Source of the DNA: Lutimonas halocynthiae
GTDB taxonomy: Bacteria; Bacteroidota; Bacteroidia; Flavobacteriales; Flavobacteriaceae
Assembly: GCF_030409835.1 (NCBI RefSeq)
Contig: NZ_JAUFQO010000004.1
Coordinates: 248,001-312,000 of the forward strand
Length of the DNA stretch: 64,000 nucleotides
Direction: 5' to 3'
Both the position numbers and the translations under genes were made by a program. The notes below the pieces were generated by a model. That model did not search any database. It was not told where the DNA came from and worked only from the letters and a program-made list of their open reading frames with translations. The stretch's first letter is position 1; each line of letters begins with the position of its first letter. Positions 8,658 through 15,945 of this stretch are shown here, piece after piece.

Positions 8658-9712
8658 CCCTTCTGTTTAAACCTTCTTATATCCACCTCTTTATCTAAGG
8701 GAATATCATTCTCAAGAAATTGATATAATTTTTTAGCCATTAATGGCGCAATCATAACACCTCTTGTTCCTAAGCCATTCAAAATAGCAAGTCTGGAATT
8801 ATCTTTATGGCATCCCAGCAAAGGCCTTCGGTCACCAGTAGTGGGTCTTACTCCGGCTTCATGACCAACAACCTCATATTTACAATTGATAACTGTTCGT
8901 AGCTTTTCTTCCAATTCTTTGCGACCTTCTATTGTTGGTGTGTTCGTTTGATCTGACCAGTTAAACGTTGCGCCTACTTTATAATGATCCTCCCCTAAGG
9001 GTAAAATAAAAATAGCTGACTTTACAACATCATTCAATTTTAAATCAGGAGCATAAATAGTTAGTAATTCTCCCTTTGTTCCGTTCAATGGCAATTTATT
9101 AAAAAAACGATTCTTTTCAATACCATTCCCTTCACAGAACACAATCTTGTCAGCTCTTAAATTCTTATAGTCAATGTGGGTTTCCCAAGTAATGATATTA
9201 TCGTGCCTGAATGTCTCCTCAATCAGACTTCCACTTTGTTTCAGATCATCTCGATAGGCATTCACTAATTCTTTTACTTTGATCCTTCCGGTATGTTTTA
9301 GCCTTCCAGCTCTAAACGGAGCGACAATACTATCTGATGCTACATCTACAATTTCAGGATGCATATACTCTTGTAAAGCAGGTTTGTCGCAAGCGATGAA
9401 CCAGTTGTTCTGTTCTTCAACACTTTTAAAAGTTCGGTAAATAGAAAAAACCTGATCAAATGAAGCTGACAGTTTATTTTCAAGCATTTTATAAAAAGGT
9501 ATGGCAACATCCAATTGTTCCTTTGCATTCCAAACGGGAGTAAATCGTTTCAGAATAACAGGATTATACATACCTCCGGCTACAAGAGATGAAGTTTGGG
9601 AAACATCTTCGAAAACAACGAATGACTTCTGTTGTTTCTTGAGCTCTTCCGCAAAAGCAATTCCCGCCAACCCTAAGCCTACTATAATATAATCTACTGT
9701 TTTCTCTGACAT
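8654..9712 (-). CDS. FAD-dependent oxidoreductase, DAO family
   Basis: A 352-residue flavoprotein of the D-amino-acid oxidase/glycine oxidase superfamily. The FAD-binding Rossmann start is YIIVGLGLAGIAFAEEL (GxGxxG), and the C-terminal FAD contact is seen in NGLGTRGVMIAPLMAKKL. The segment HEAGVRPTTGDRRPLLG is typical of DAO-fold enzymes that include glycine oxidase (ThiO) and the oxidase half of MnmC. No thiamine or MnmC partner gene adjoins it, so the substrate is open; an amine or amino acid is likely. It is a single-gene unit, preceded by a -7 element and by the palindromic repeat at 9775-9848. Confidence 0.85.
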   Translation of the reverse strand: MSEKTVDYIIVGLGLAGIAFAEELKKQQKSFVVFEDVSQTSSLVAGGMYNPVILKRFTPVWNAKEQLDVAIPFYKMLENKLSASFDQVFSIYRTFKSVEEQNNWFIACDKPALQEYMHPEIVDVASDSIVAPFRAGRLKHTGRIKVKELVNAYRDDLKQSGSLIEETFRHDNIITWETHIDYKNLRADKIVFCEGNGIEKNRFFNKLPLNGTKGELLTIYAPDLKLNDVVKSAIFILPLGEDHYKVGATFNWSDQTNTPTIEGRKELEEKLRTVINCKYEVVGHEAGVRPTTGDRRPLLGCHKDNSRLAILNGLGTRGVMIAPLMAKKLYQFLENDIPLDKEVDIRRFKQKG

Positions 9713-9741
9713 GATTAATGCTTTATCAAACCATCTGGGGG

Positions 9742-9749
9742 CAAAGATA
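9742..9749 (-). promoter_or_regulatory. Candidate -7 element for the FAD oxidoreductase gene
   Basis: The minus strand reads TATCTTTG, a perfect -7 match, 29 bases before the ATG at 9712. No TTTG is visible at the expected upstream spacing; that position falls just before the palindromic repeat. Confidence 0.45.
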
Positions 9750-9774
9750 CTACTTCAAGTCGAAAAAAGACTAT

Positions 9775-9848
9775 CCGAAGGGTTCGGAGGTGAAGGGTTC
9801 ACCTCCGATCACCTCACCTCCCATCACCTCACCTCCCATCACCTCGAG
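9775..9848. repeat. GC-rich modular palindromic repeat, copy A
   Basis: The element has three parts. First, a small palindrome CCGAA-GGG-TTCGG at 9775-9787. Second, overlapping it, a perfect 11-bp inverted repeat TCGGAGGTGAA (9784-9794), GGG, TTCACCTCCGA (9798-9808). Third, three tandem copies of a 15-bp unit, CCTCCNATCACCTCN, at 9802-9816, 9817-9831 and 9832-9846, ending in CTCGAG. It is far richer in G+C than its surroundings and lies between the gldN terminator and the oxidoreductase promoter. The same parts, in the same order, recur at 63032-63135. Confidence 0.85.
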
Positions 9849-9858
9849 AACAAGGCAT

Positions 9859-9888
9859 AAAAAAAACCCCTACTTTTCAGTAGAGGTT
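9859..9888 (-). terminator. Intrinsic terminator after gldN
   Basis: On the minus strand AACCTCTACT pairs with AGTAGGGGTT around a four-base loop and runs into eight T residues (9866-9859). The one imperfect pair is a U-G wobble in the minus-strand RNA but a mismatch in the other direction, which supports use by gldN. Confidence 0.85.
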
Positions 9889-9910
9889 ATTTCACTTATT
9901 AACTCAGTAA

Positions 9911-10807
9911 TTAGTAATTCCACATGTCGAGCTCCCTATCTCGAATGTCTTCTTTAAGTTTATCTGATTCTAAAACTTGAAAAAGTGAATTTCCCTTTAT
10001 ATATTCAGCAACATCTCTGTTACCATAAATATTCTCTTCTCTATAGATGATTGCGTTGAATCTTCTGGCATTCAGTAAATGATCATACGACAATGGATAA
10101 GCAGAATTCTTTTGATTGAATACCTTCATATCATGTGTATTATATCTTGCGCCTGGATACCAAACCCAAAATAATTCGATCAACTCATCATGAGAACCTT
10201 CACTATCAATGAAGTTCACATCTGGAGCAACAGGAGCAACTCCTAATAATCTGTACTTTAACTCACCTTGACGTTTGTCAAAATACCACACTCCTTTAAT
10301 TCTGAATCCTTCGATATCACCTGCAGTGATGTCTCTTCTGTCAACATACTCGTCAGTAAGAATTTCACCTGCATTCAATCTTTCTATACCTGCATCTGAA
10401 GTATCAATTCTAGCCAATCTACCTGATATATCCTTAAGTGTTAACTTGTCTTCGAAATACGAATCATCGTAAACATCTATGATCTCACCGCTCTTGATTC
10501 CTCTTAACAAAGTATCATACAATGACCTTCTTGATGAGCTGATATTACTCGTATCTACCGGATAGTAAAATGGCATGTTGATCTTTTCATTTAAATCAAC
10601 GTATTCCCATACTACTTTTGACCATAAGATATCTCTGTCATCAATATATCCATAAGGCAGAGGCATATCATTATCAGCAGCTAACTGCTCTGGTGTTTTC
10701 ATACCTACCTGTTCTGGAATCTTAGAGTTCAGCAAATTTGCCTGAGCACTTACAGATCCTACAGAAAGCAGACCGATTACTGCTATTATTAAACTTCTCA
10801 ATTTCAT
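9911..10807 (-). CDS. gldN: Gliding motility / type IX secretion protein GldN
   Basis: A 298-residue exported protein (signal MKLRSLIIAVIGLLSVGSVSAQ). It matches GldN/PorN: an early YGYIDDRDILWSKVVWEYVDLNEKINMPFYYP block, the DRRDITAGDIEGFRIKGVWYFDKRQGELKYRLLGVAP core, and a C-terminal half with HDELIELFWVWYPGAR and YGNRDVAEYIKGN. GldN forms, with the lipoprotein GldK, the periplasmic ring of the type IX secretion system beneath the outer membrane. It is the last gene of gldKLMN, 13 bases after gldM, followed by a good terminator. Confidence 0.97.
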   Translation of the reverse strand: MKLRSLIIAVIGLLSVGSVSAQANLLNSKIPEQVGMKTPEQLAADNDMPLPYGYIDDRDILWSKVVWEYVDLNEKINMPFYYPVDTSNISSSRRSLYDTLLRGIKSGEIIDVYDDSYFEDKLTLKDISGRLARIDTSDAGIERLNAGEILTDEYVDRRDITAGDIEGFRIKGVWYFDKRQGELKYRLLGVAPVAPDVNFIDSEGSHDELIELFWVWYPGARYNTHDMKVFNQKNSAYPLSYDHLLNARRFNAIIYREENIYGNRDVAEYIKGNSLFQVLESDKLKEDIRDRELDMWNY

Positions 10808-10820
10808 AATTCTATATGGA

Positions 10821-12365
10821 TTAATTTGTTATTTCAACATTTACTGGAGAAGCATTCTTCAAGTAATAACCTGAATTCCCCACTAATTTTTGTTTGACAT
10901 CAAAAATGATCACAACATCTCCTTTTCTAGCCTTGTTCAATACTCTGATTGCAGAAGCATCAAATTTACTTCCTTTTACGATCACAGTCGGTTGGCCTGG
11001 CACTTTGACACTAAAACCGTTTGTACTGATCTTAAGATCGAACACGAAGTCTGGAAGCATTGAGCTAATCGTAGCCTTTTGCAAGGTACTCTTTGGCATT
11101 TTGATCATTCCGAACTCACCTCTTACAGCTGCAACAGGGGCTGGGATATCTTTAATTCTAAACATCTGGCTTGAAGTAATTGGTGTTCCATCAGGTAATT
11201 TTGCACTTACAGTGATTTTTACCTCTCTACCTTTACCAGGAGCCATTTCATATTTTCCAATTCCTTTTACTTTTTTCAAACCTGGAGCGCTTGCTTTTAC
11301 AGCATTATCAGCAACACCTGGCACAGATACAGTAATTGGATTCTGTACACCTCTATATACTACATTCATCTTATCTGCTGAAATTACAGCACTGTTTGGT
11401 TTTGCAACAACAGCGTAAGAAGTTTCAACTGGTATCTCAACTGGTTTTCCATTTTCCATGAAAATGAATTTCCCTTTGATCGCATTCTCTCCCACATTTC
11501 CTGCTGGAAAGTCAAGAATTGCGCCACCATCTTTTATATTGGTGATTTCTTTACCGTTGATGACTACTTTCTCTGGCTTTAATGATCCGTCATATCTACC
11601 TAATACAATCTTACCTTGGAAATTTTCACCTTGTAAAGTTGCTGGTGTATTTGGAATCAAAATAGCCTGATAGTTATTCATACTAACATCACTTGCCATC
11701 TGACCTTGTAACATGTTTCCAAGAACTTCAGATTCAGTGGTTTTAATATCCGCCTGAATTTGCGTCATTTTAGTAATTGAAGCAACTAAAGGAAATCCTT
11801 TGTAATTATAATCCAACCAGAAGATTTCTTTACCTTCTCTATTGGTTACTTTATCTGTAGAAAATCTAGTTGCAACATCGTTCTTGATGTTCTCACTTCC
11901 TTCGCCCATGGCTGCAGAAAGATCGTTACGGTATTTATCCATTCTATCGATAAATTCCTGTCCTGCTTCGTTATAAACTCCGTCGTTTCCTTTAAAGAAC
12001 TTAGTGTCAAGAAATTTACCAGAATCCATAGTTTCATAATCCGTAGGATCATCAACAGTTCCTTTCATTTCTTCCTTAAGACCTTCAAGATAAGTATTAT
12101 ACTCATCAGAGACTTCCTGAATTTTTTTTGCTTTAGCATTCTCGTCGCTATATTTTTCACTTTGTTCTATAGCTTTCATCGCTAAATCCTCATAGGATCT
12201 GCTATTTCTGGTTGTTGCAGCATCGTTTGCGGCTACCAGCTTGTTGTCCATTAATCCAAAGGCTTGTAAAACTTCTTTCGACATATTCATTGCCAACATA
12301 GCGATGAAAATCAAATACATCAAGTTAATCATCTTTTGCCTTGGTGATTGCGTACCTCCTGCCAT
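10821..12365 (-). CDS. gldM: Type IX secretion / gliding motor protein GldM
   Basis: A 514-residue protein with one N-terminal membrane helix (residues about 12-31, INLMYLIFIAMLAMNMSKEV) and a long periplasmic part of four stacked domains that reaches the GldK/N ring. The family's N-terminal block SPRQKMINLMYL is intact, including Arg9 and Glu31, residues at positions known to be conserved in the motor's membrane core. With GldL it forms the proton-driven rotary motor that powers secretion and gliding. It follows gldL by 52 bases and precedes gldN by 13. Confidence 0.97.
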   Translation of the reverse strand: MAGGTQSPRQKMINLMYLIFIAMLAMNMSKEVLQAFGLMDNKLVAANDAATTRNSRSYEDLAMKAIEQSEKYSDENAKAKKIQEVSDEYNTYLEGLKEEMKGTVDDPTDYETMDSGKFLDTKFFKGNDGVYNEAGQEFIDRMDKYRNDLSAAMGEGSENIKNDVATRFSTDKVTNREGKEIFWLDYNYKGFPLVASITKMTQIQADIKTTESEVLGNMLQGQMASDVSMNNYQAILIPNTPATLQGENFQGKIVLGRYDGSLKPEKVVINGKEITNIKDGGAILDFPAGNVGENAIKGKFIFMENGKPVEIPVETSYAVVAKPNSAVISADKMNVVYRGVQNPITVSVPGVADNAVKASAPGLKKVKGIGKYEMAPGKGREVKITVSAKLPDGTPITSSQMFRIKDIPAPVAAVRGEFGMIKMPKSTLQKATISSMLPDFVFDLKISTNGFSVKVPGQPTVIVKGSKFDASAIRVLNKARKGDVVIIFDVKQKLVGNSGYYLKNASPVNVEITN

Positions 12366-12417
12366 TTTAAATAGTTTTTATAGGGTTAATAATTGAGTTG
12401 TTAAAAGAATTATAACT

Positions 12418-13050
12418 CTATGATTCTCTATTTGACATAGCAGATAACATACCTCCATATACTCCATTCAATGAAGATAGGTTTGTGGCTAAGGACTCCA
12501 TTTGTTCCTTTAATCGTTCAGCATTATCCAAAGTTTCCTGGTTTAAGGAAGCTTGACGCTCAGCGTTTTCTTTCTGAATAATGTACATACTGTTCAATGA
12601 TTCTAATTCAATAGCGGCAACTGATAATTGTTCTGCATATCTGTTTGACGCGGCGATAGAATCTGTAGCTGGTTTCATACCTTCTGCTGCACCTGCAAAA
12701 TTGCTGATACTTTCAGATAATCTTCCTATTTTTTCTGAATCTAAATTAGCTTCTTGTAAAAGATCGTCTAACTTTTGTGATAATAATCCTTGAGCATCGT
12801 CAGCCTCTTGTTTATCTAGTGCTGTTCCTCCAGCTAATTCTGGATATACATTTGTCCAATCTAAATCTTCTTCTACCGGTTCAAATGCTGATAATGCGAA
12901 TACCGCTGCTTCTACTATCATCCCTATTGTTAACATTTCTGTTCCTCCAGGAAAGTGAGCAATCTTAAAAAGTGCTCCTAAAATTACTACTGCGGCTCCA
13001 AGACCATAGGCCATGTTAAACGCTTTCTTTTTTGCTTTTGATTGTGCCAT
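12418..13050 (-). CDS. gldL: Type IX secretion / gliding motor protein GldL
   Basis: A 210-residue inner-membrane protein with two adjacent transmembrane helices (residues about 12-30 and 39-56), then a cytoplasmic, coiled-coil-rich tail (LDDLLQEANLDSEKIGRLSE and onwards). The helices hold Lys29, His32 and, in the second helix, Glu47 in MIVEAAVFAL, which corresponds to the conserved protonatable glutamate of the GldL5-GldM2 motor. It should be the stator-like ring around the GldM dimer. It follows gldK by 52 bases. The start MAQSKAKKKAFNMAYG matches other GldL proteins. Confidence 0.96.
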   Translation of the reverse strand: MAQSKAKKKAFNMAYGLGAAVVILGALFKIAHFPGGTEMLTIGMIVEAAVFALSAFEPVEEDLDWTNVYPELAGGTALDKQEADDAQGLLSQKLDDLLQEANLDSEKIGRLSESISNFAGAAEGMKPATDSIAASNRYAEQLSVAAIELESLNSMYIIQKENAERQASLNQETLDNAERLKEQMESLATNLSSLNGVYGGMLSAMSNRES

Positions 13051-13102
13051 AATTTAAATTTTTTGATTTTTATTGATTAAGCTATTTTATTGATTATTCT
13101 GA

Positions 13103-14506
13103 TTATTTATTTTTATCACTCATTTGAGTTCCCATATAGTCTTGTACAGTTCTAAAACCAATGTAACTTCTTGCTGAATCACCATATTCATAATCTCTGG
13201 TTCCAACTTCTAAGAAATAAGCTACATCCTTCCAAGAACCTCCTCTAATTACTTTTCTTTGATTCGCATCATCAACAACATTCGGGTTGATGGTAGATCC
13301 TAAGTAATATGATGATGGGTTATAAGCTGTATTTGTCCATTCAGATACGTTTCCTGACATGTTATACAAACCGTAGTCATTCGCATTATAAGATCTTGCT
13401 TCAACTGTATAAAGGGCTCCATCAGCTGCGTAATTTCCTCTTTCAGGTTTAAAATTCGCAAGGAAACATCCTCTGTCAGTTGTGGTATAAGGTCCACCCC
13501 ATGGGTATTTTGCATATTCCAATCCACCTCTTGCAGCATATTCCCATTCTGCCTCAGTTGGTAATCTGAAACTAGGTTCTCTACCTGTACCTTTCTTTTT
13601 ACCGGCTAAGAAATCATTTCTCTTTTGACTTCTAAAGTTACAAAATGCTTTTGCCTGGTTCCACGATACACCTACTACAGGGTATTCGTTATAAGCTTGA
13701 TGCCAGAAGTAATCCTGGTGCATTGGATCATTATATGAATAATTGAAATCCTTAACCCATACTGCTGTGTCTGGATATACTTCGACTTCAACTTTATTTA
13801 AGAAATCTTTTTTACCTCCACTATTCTTTGCAGCAGCTGCTCCATCGAAAGTAACGTAAACATATTTCAATTTTTTAGTGTCAATTTTTCTTTTTCTCTC
13901 CATGGCCTCATCAATTGGAAGGAATAAACTATCCATTGCTTCAGCATAGTATTGGTCAGGAAACTCACTTGTATTCCATACCAATTCAACATCCCAATTC
14001 AAATAACGTCCTTCAGTAGGTGAGTTGATATCTCCCAAACTACCATAATTGTCCATCATATACTTATAATAAGCATTGTCAACACTATCTTGTTCTTTGA
14101 ATTTATATTTTGAAATCCCGCTTACATCTCCTTTGTTTTGTTCTACTGGAGCTCCACCACCTATATCAGCCTCTTCAGCCAAAATAGCAAGTTTTGTTCT
14201 TAGGATAGAATCTCTAACTCTAAAAACAAATTCTCTGTATTCACTATTGGTAATCTCTGTATCATCCATATAATATGGTCTTACAGTAACTGTTCTAGAG
14301 GGAGCACTAAATGATCCTGCTACATCCTCTTGGCCTTTACCCATCGTAAATGCGCCACCAGGAATTAATACCATTCCGAAGGGCTTTTCAGGAAAAAACT
14401 TCTTATTTGCCGAAACTCCTACCAATTGGCCTCTGTCATTTCCAGATTTACAACTGCTAAGGAAAGCAAGGACAAATAAGGTTAGGATTAGGGATAACTT
14501 TTTCAT
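13103..14506 (-). CDS. gldK: Gliding motility / T9SS lipoprotein GldK (FGE-like fold)
   Basis: A 467-residue lipoprotein. The frame is open from 14551, but the ATG at 14506 gives the proper lipoprotein signal KKLSLILTLFVLAFLSSC (Cys19), so I use that start. The body has the formylglycine-generating-enzyme (SUMF1) fold: GMVLIPGGAFTMG, FRLPTEAEWEYAARGG, YNMSGNVSEW and VIRGGSW. The cysteines that do catalysis in true FGE are absent from the C-terminal block (RGGSWKDVAYFLEVGTRDYE), so it is a structural pseudoenzyme, as known for GldK. It builds the periplasmic ring with GldN and is the first gene of gldKLMN. Confidence 0.96.
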   Translation of the reverse strand: MKKLSLILTLFVLAFLSSCKSGNDRGQLVGVSANKKFFPEKPFGMVLIPGGAFTMGKGQEDVAGSFSAPSRTVTVRPYYMDDTEITNSEYREFVFRVRDSILRTKLAILAEEADIGGGAPVEQNKGDVSGISKYKFKEQDSVDNAYYKYMMDNYGSLGDINSPTEGRYLNWDVELVWNTSEFPDQYYAEAMDSLFLPIDEAMERKRKIDTKKLKYVYVTFDGAAAAKNSGGKKDFLNKVEVEVYPDTAVWVKDFNYSYNDPMHQDYFWHQAYNEYPVVGVSWNQAKAFCNFRSQKRNDFLAGKKKGTGREPSFRLPTEAEWEYAARGGLEYAKYPWGGPYTTTDRGCFLANFKPERGNYAADGALYTVEARSYNANDYGLYNMSGNVSEWTNTAYNPSSYYLGSTINPNVVDDANQRKVIRGGSWKDVAYFLEVGTRDYEYGDSARSYIGFRTVQDYMGTQMSDKNK

Positions 14507-14657
14507 AATTTTTACTTTTCTAACAAGTGTTATTGTTAATTTAAAACTCATTGTTACTATTTAATCGGTCATTTATTTTAAAAAAAACAAATAAAATTCC
14601 ACACAAAATGTATTCTTTTGTTCCCTAAGAACGCTAAAAAACCGAGTTTAGTGTGTA

Positions 14658-15815
14658 TTAATTTAATTTTCTAAAGGTTTTTAACCATCTTTCTGGTAAT
14701 ATCTGATTATTCGCTGTTAAATAATCCTGATAGGTACATGGTATTAACGTAGATTTATCTAAATTATTATGGCTAAAGTCAATCTCCATCCACCATCTCT
14801 CGCTCTTATCGCTCTTATAAAAGTTTATCGTTTCATTATCAACCAGAACGATATACTTTTTATAGTCCTTTTTAGATTCAAAAGGGTATTCATCAATTCT
14901 CAGATTAAAACCTTCAATGAAGTACCAAATCATTTGGGCTATTAAATGTGCCGTGTTCTCTCTTTGATCAAATTTCGAATTGTACTCGTAGATACCAAAG
15001 GATGACAATTTTCTGCTGATTCCTGCATACCTGGCAATCGCACAAATTTGATCTCCATAAAAACCATTTGGAACTGCATTATTATTTGCGGGGGCATCAC
15101 TAACCCTAACAGCGCCTAAATCGATGCTTACAATATCGGCATCTCTAAGTATGGGTTCTACTGAAGTAATGTCTTTAGTTATACCTCCTAACCTATAGGC
15201 CTCAAAAAACAATTTATCCATGAGGTCTATTTCCTCCTGTGAATTAAAAAAAGTTTGAAACCCTACATTGCTATAATTAAATAGGTTGTTCGGCTTGTCC
15301 ATAACAATATAATGAAGATAGTTATGAGAATTTAATCTTGGATCCATTTCTCCAATATCAAACCTATTATCAACAGAAACAATATTAACAGGTTTCCCTA
15401 TTCTATCATAAGCCCTGTAATTTGCATAAGTTATGTCTTGACTACCACCTATTATGATAGGAGTAATTTTTTGTTCTATAAGCTGACCCAAAATTTCCTG
15501 CACTAAAAAATAGGTGTCGCCCGTTTCACTTCCGGTTGGAACATTACCCAGATCAGCAACATTTACATGCCAATTGCCAGGAAACATTTGATATAGGTAT
15601 TTCCTAATAATCTCCAGACCCTTTCCAGTGCCGACATTATCAACGGCTCCCCTACTTTCGGTAACCCCAATAATGGCAATCTGAATATTCTCTAGATCTG
15701 GTAAACCATCCTTTTTGCTGTGTAATTTAATTTTATTTCCTAAGGATAGATCTGATTGCAAGGCAGTATGTGCTACTGCGATTTCCTCTACAGGTAAAAG
15801 AAGCTCTAGGCTCAT
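14658..15815 (-). CDS. Arginase/formiminoglutamase-fold protein with degraded metal site
   Basis: A 385-residue ureohydrolase-fold protein, the kind usually labelled formimidoylglutamase in flavobacteria. The three metal-binding motifs can be aligned by position but are altered: GGxH is GGSQ (Gln126 for His), DAHxD is D149-N-R151-F-D153 (Arg for the middle His) and SxDxD is S230-I-D232-L-G234 (Gly for the second Asp). Three of the six usual Mn ligands are therefore missing, so hydrolase activity is unlikely. It lies between topA and gldK on the same strand, 151 bases upstream of the gldK start and with no terminator between, so read-through into the motility operon is possible. The real function is unknown. 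Confidence 0.8.
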   Translation of the reverse strand: MSLELLLPVEEIAVAHTALQSDLSLGNKIKLHSKKDGLPDLENIQIAIIGVTESRGAVDNVGTGKGLEIIRKYLYQMFPGNWHVNVADLGNVPTGSETGDTYFLVQEILGQLIEQKITPIIIGGSQDITYANYRAYDRIGKPVNIVSVDNRFDIGEMDPRLNSHNYLHYIVMDKPNNLFNYSNVGFQTFFNSQEEIDLMDKLFFEAYRLGGITKDITSVEPILRDADIVSIDLGAVRVSDAPANNNAVPNGFYGDQICAIARYAGISRKLSSFGIYEYNSKFDQRENTAHLIAQMIWYFIEGFNLRIDEYPFESKKDYKKYIVLVDNETINFYKSDKSERWWMEIDFSHNNLDKSTLIPCTYQDYLTANNQILPERWLKTFRKLN

Positions 15816-15945
15816 ATGTAATTGTTAAAGATAAAAAACGCCGCAATGTAATTAAATTTCCTATCGAAAGAAATTAGTGTTTACAAAAAATAAAAAGTCC
15901 TTTCAGTAATTCAACTGAAAGGACTCCTTTAAAATTTAAAAAATC

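Noticed and set aside
9802-9846. Tandem units at 9.8 kb as a CRISPR array
   Set aside because: Units are 15 bp and contiguous with no spacers, and no cas genes are in the window.
9718-9957. A plus-strand open frame of 79 codons with a repeated PPITS motif
   Set aside because: The repeated residues come directly from the 15-bp units of palindromic repeat A; the frame crosses the gldN terminator and enters gldN in antisense. No ribosome site or homology.
10894-11418. A 174-codon open frame on the plus strand
   Set aside because: It lies wholly antisense to gldM, with codon pattern explained by the gldM reading frame. The same holds for long shadows at 17591-18031 (topA) and 39385-39825 (rpoB).
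13103-14506. GldK as a functional formylglycine-generating enzyme for the sulfatase
   Set aside because: The fold matches but the catalytic cysteines are absent, and the gene context is gldKLMN.
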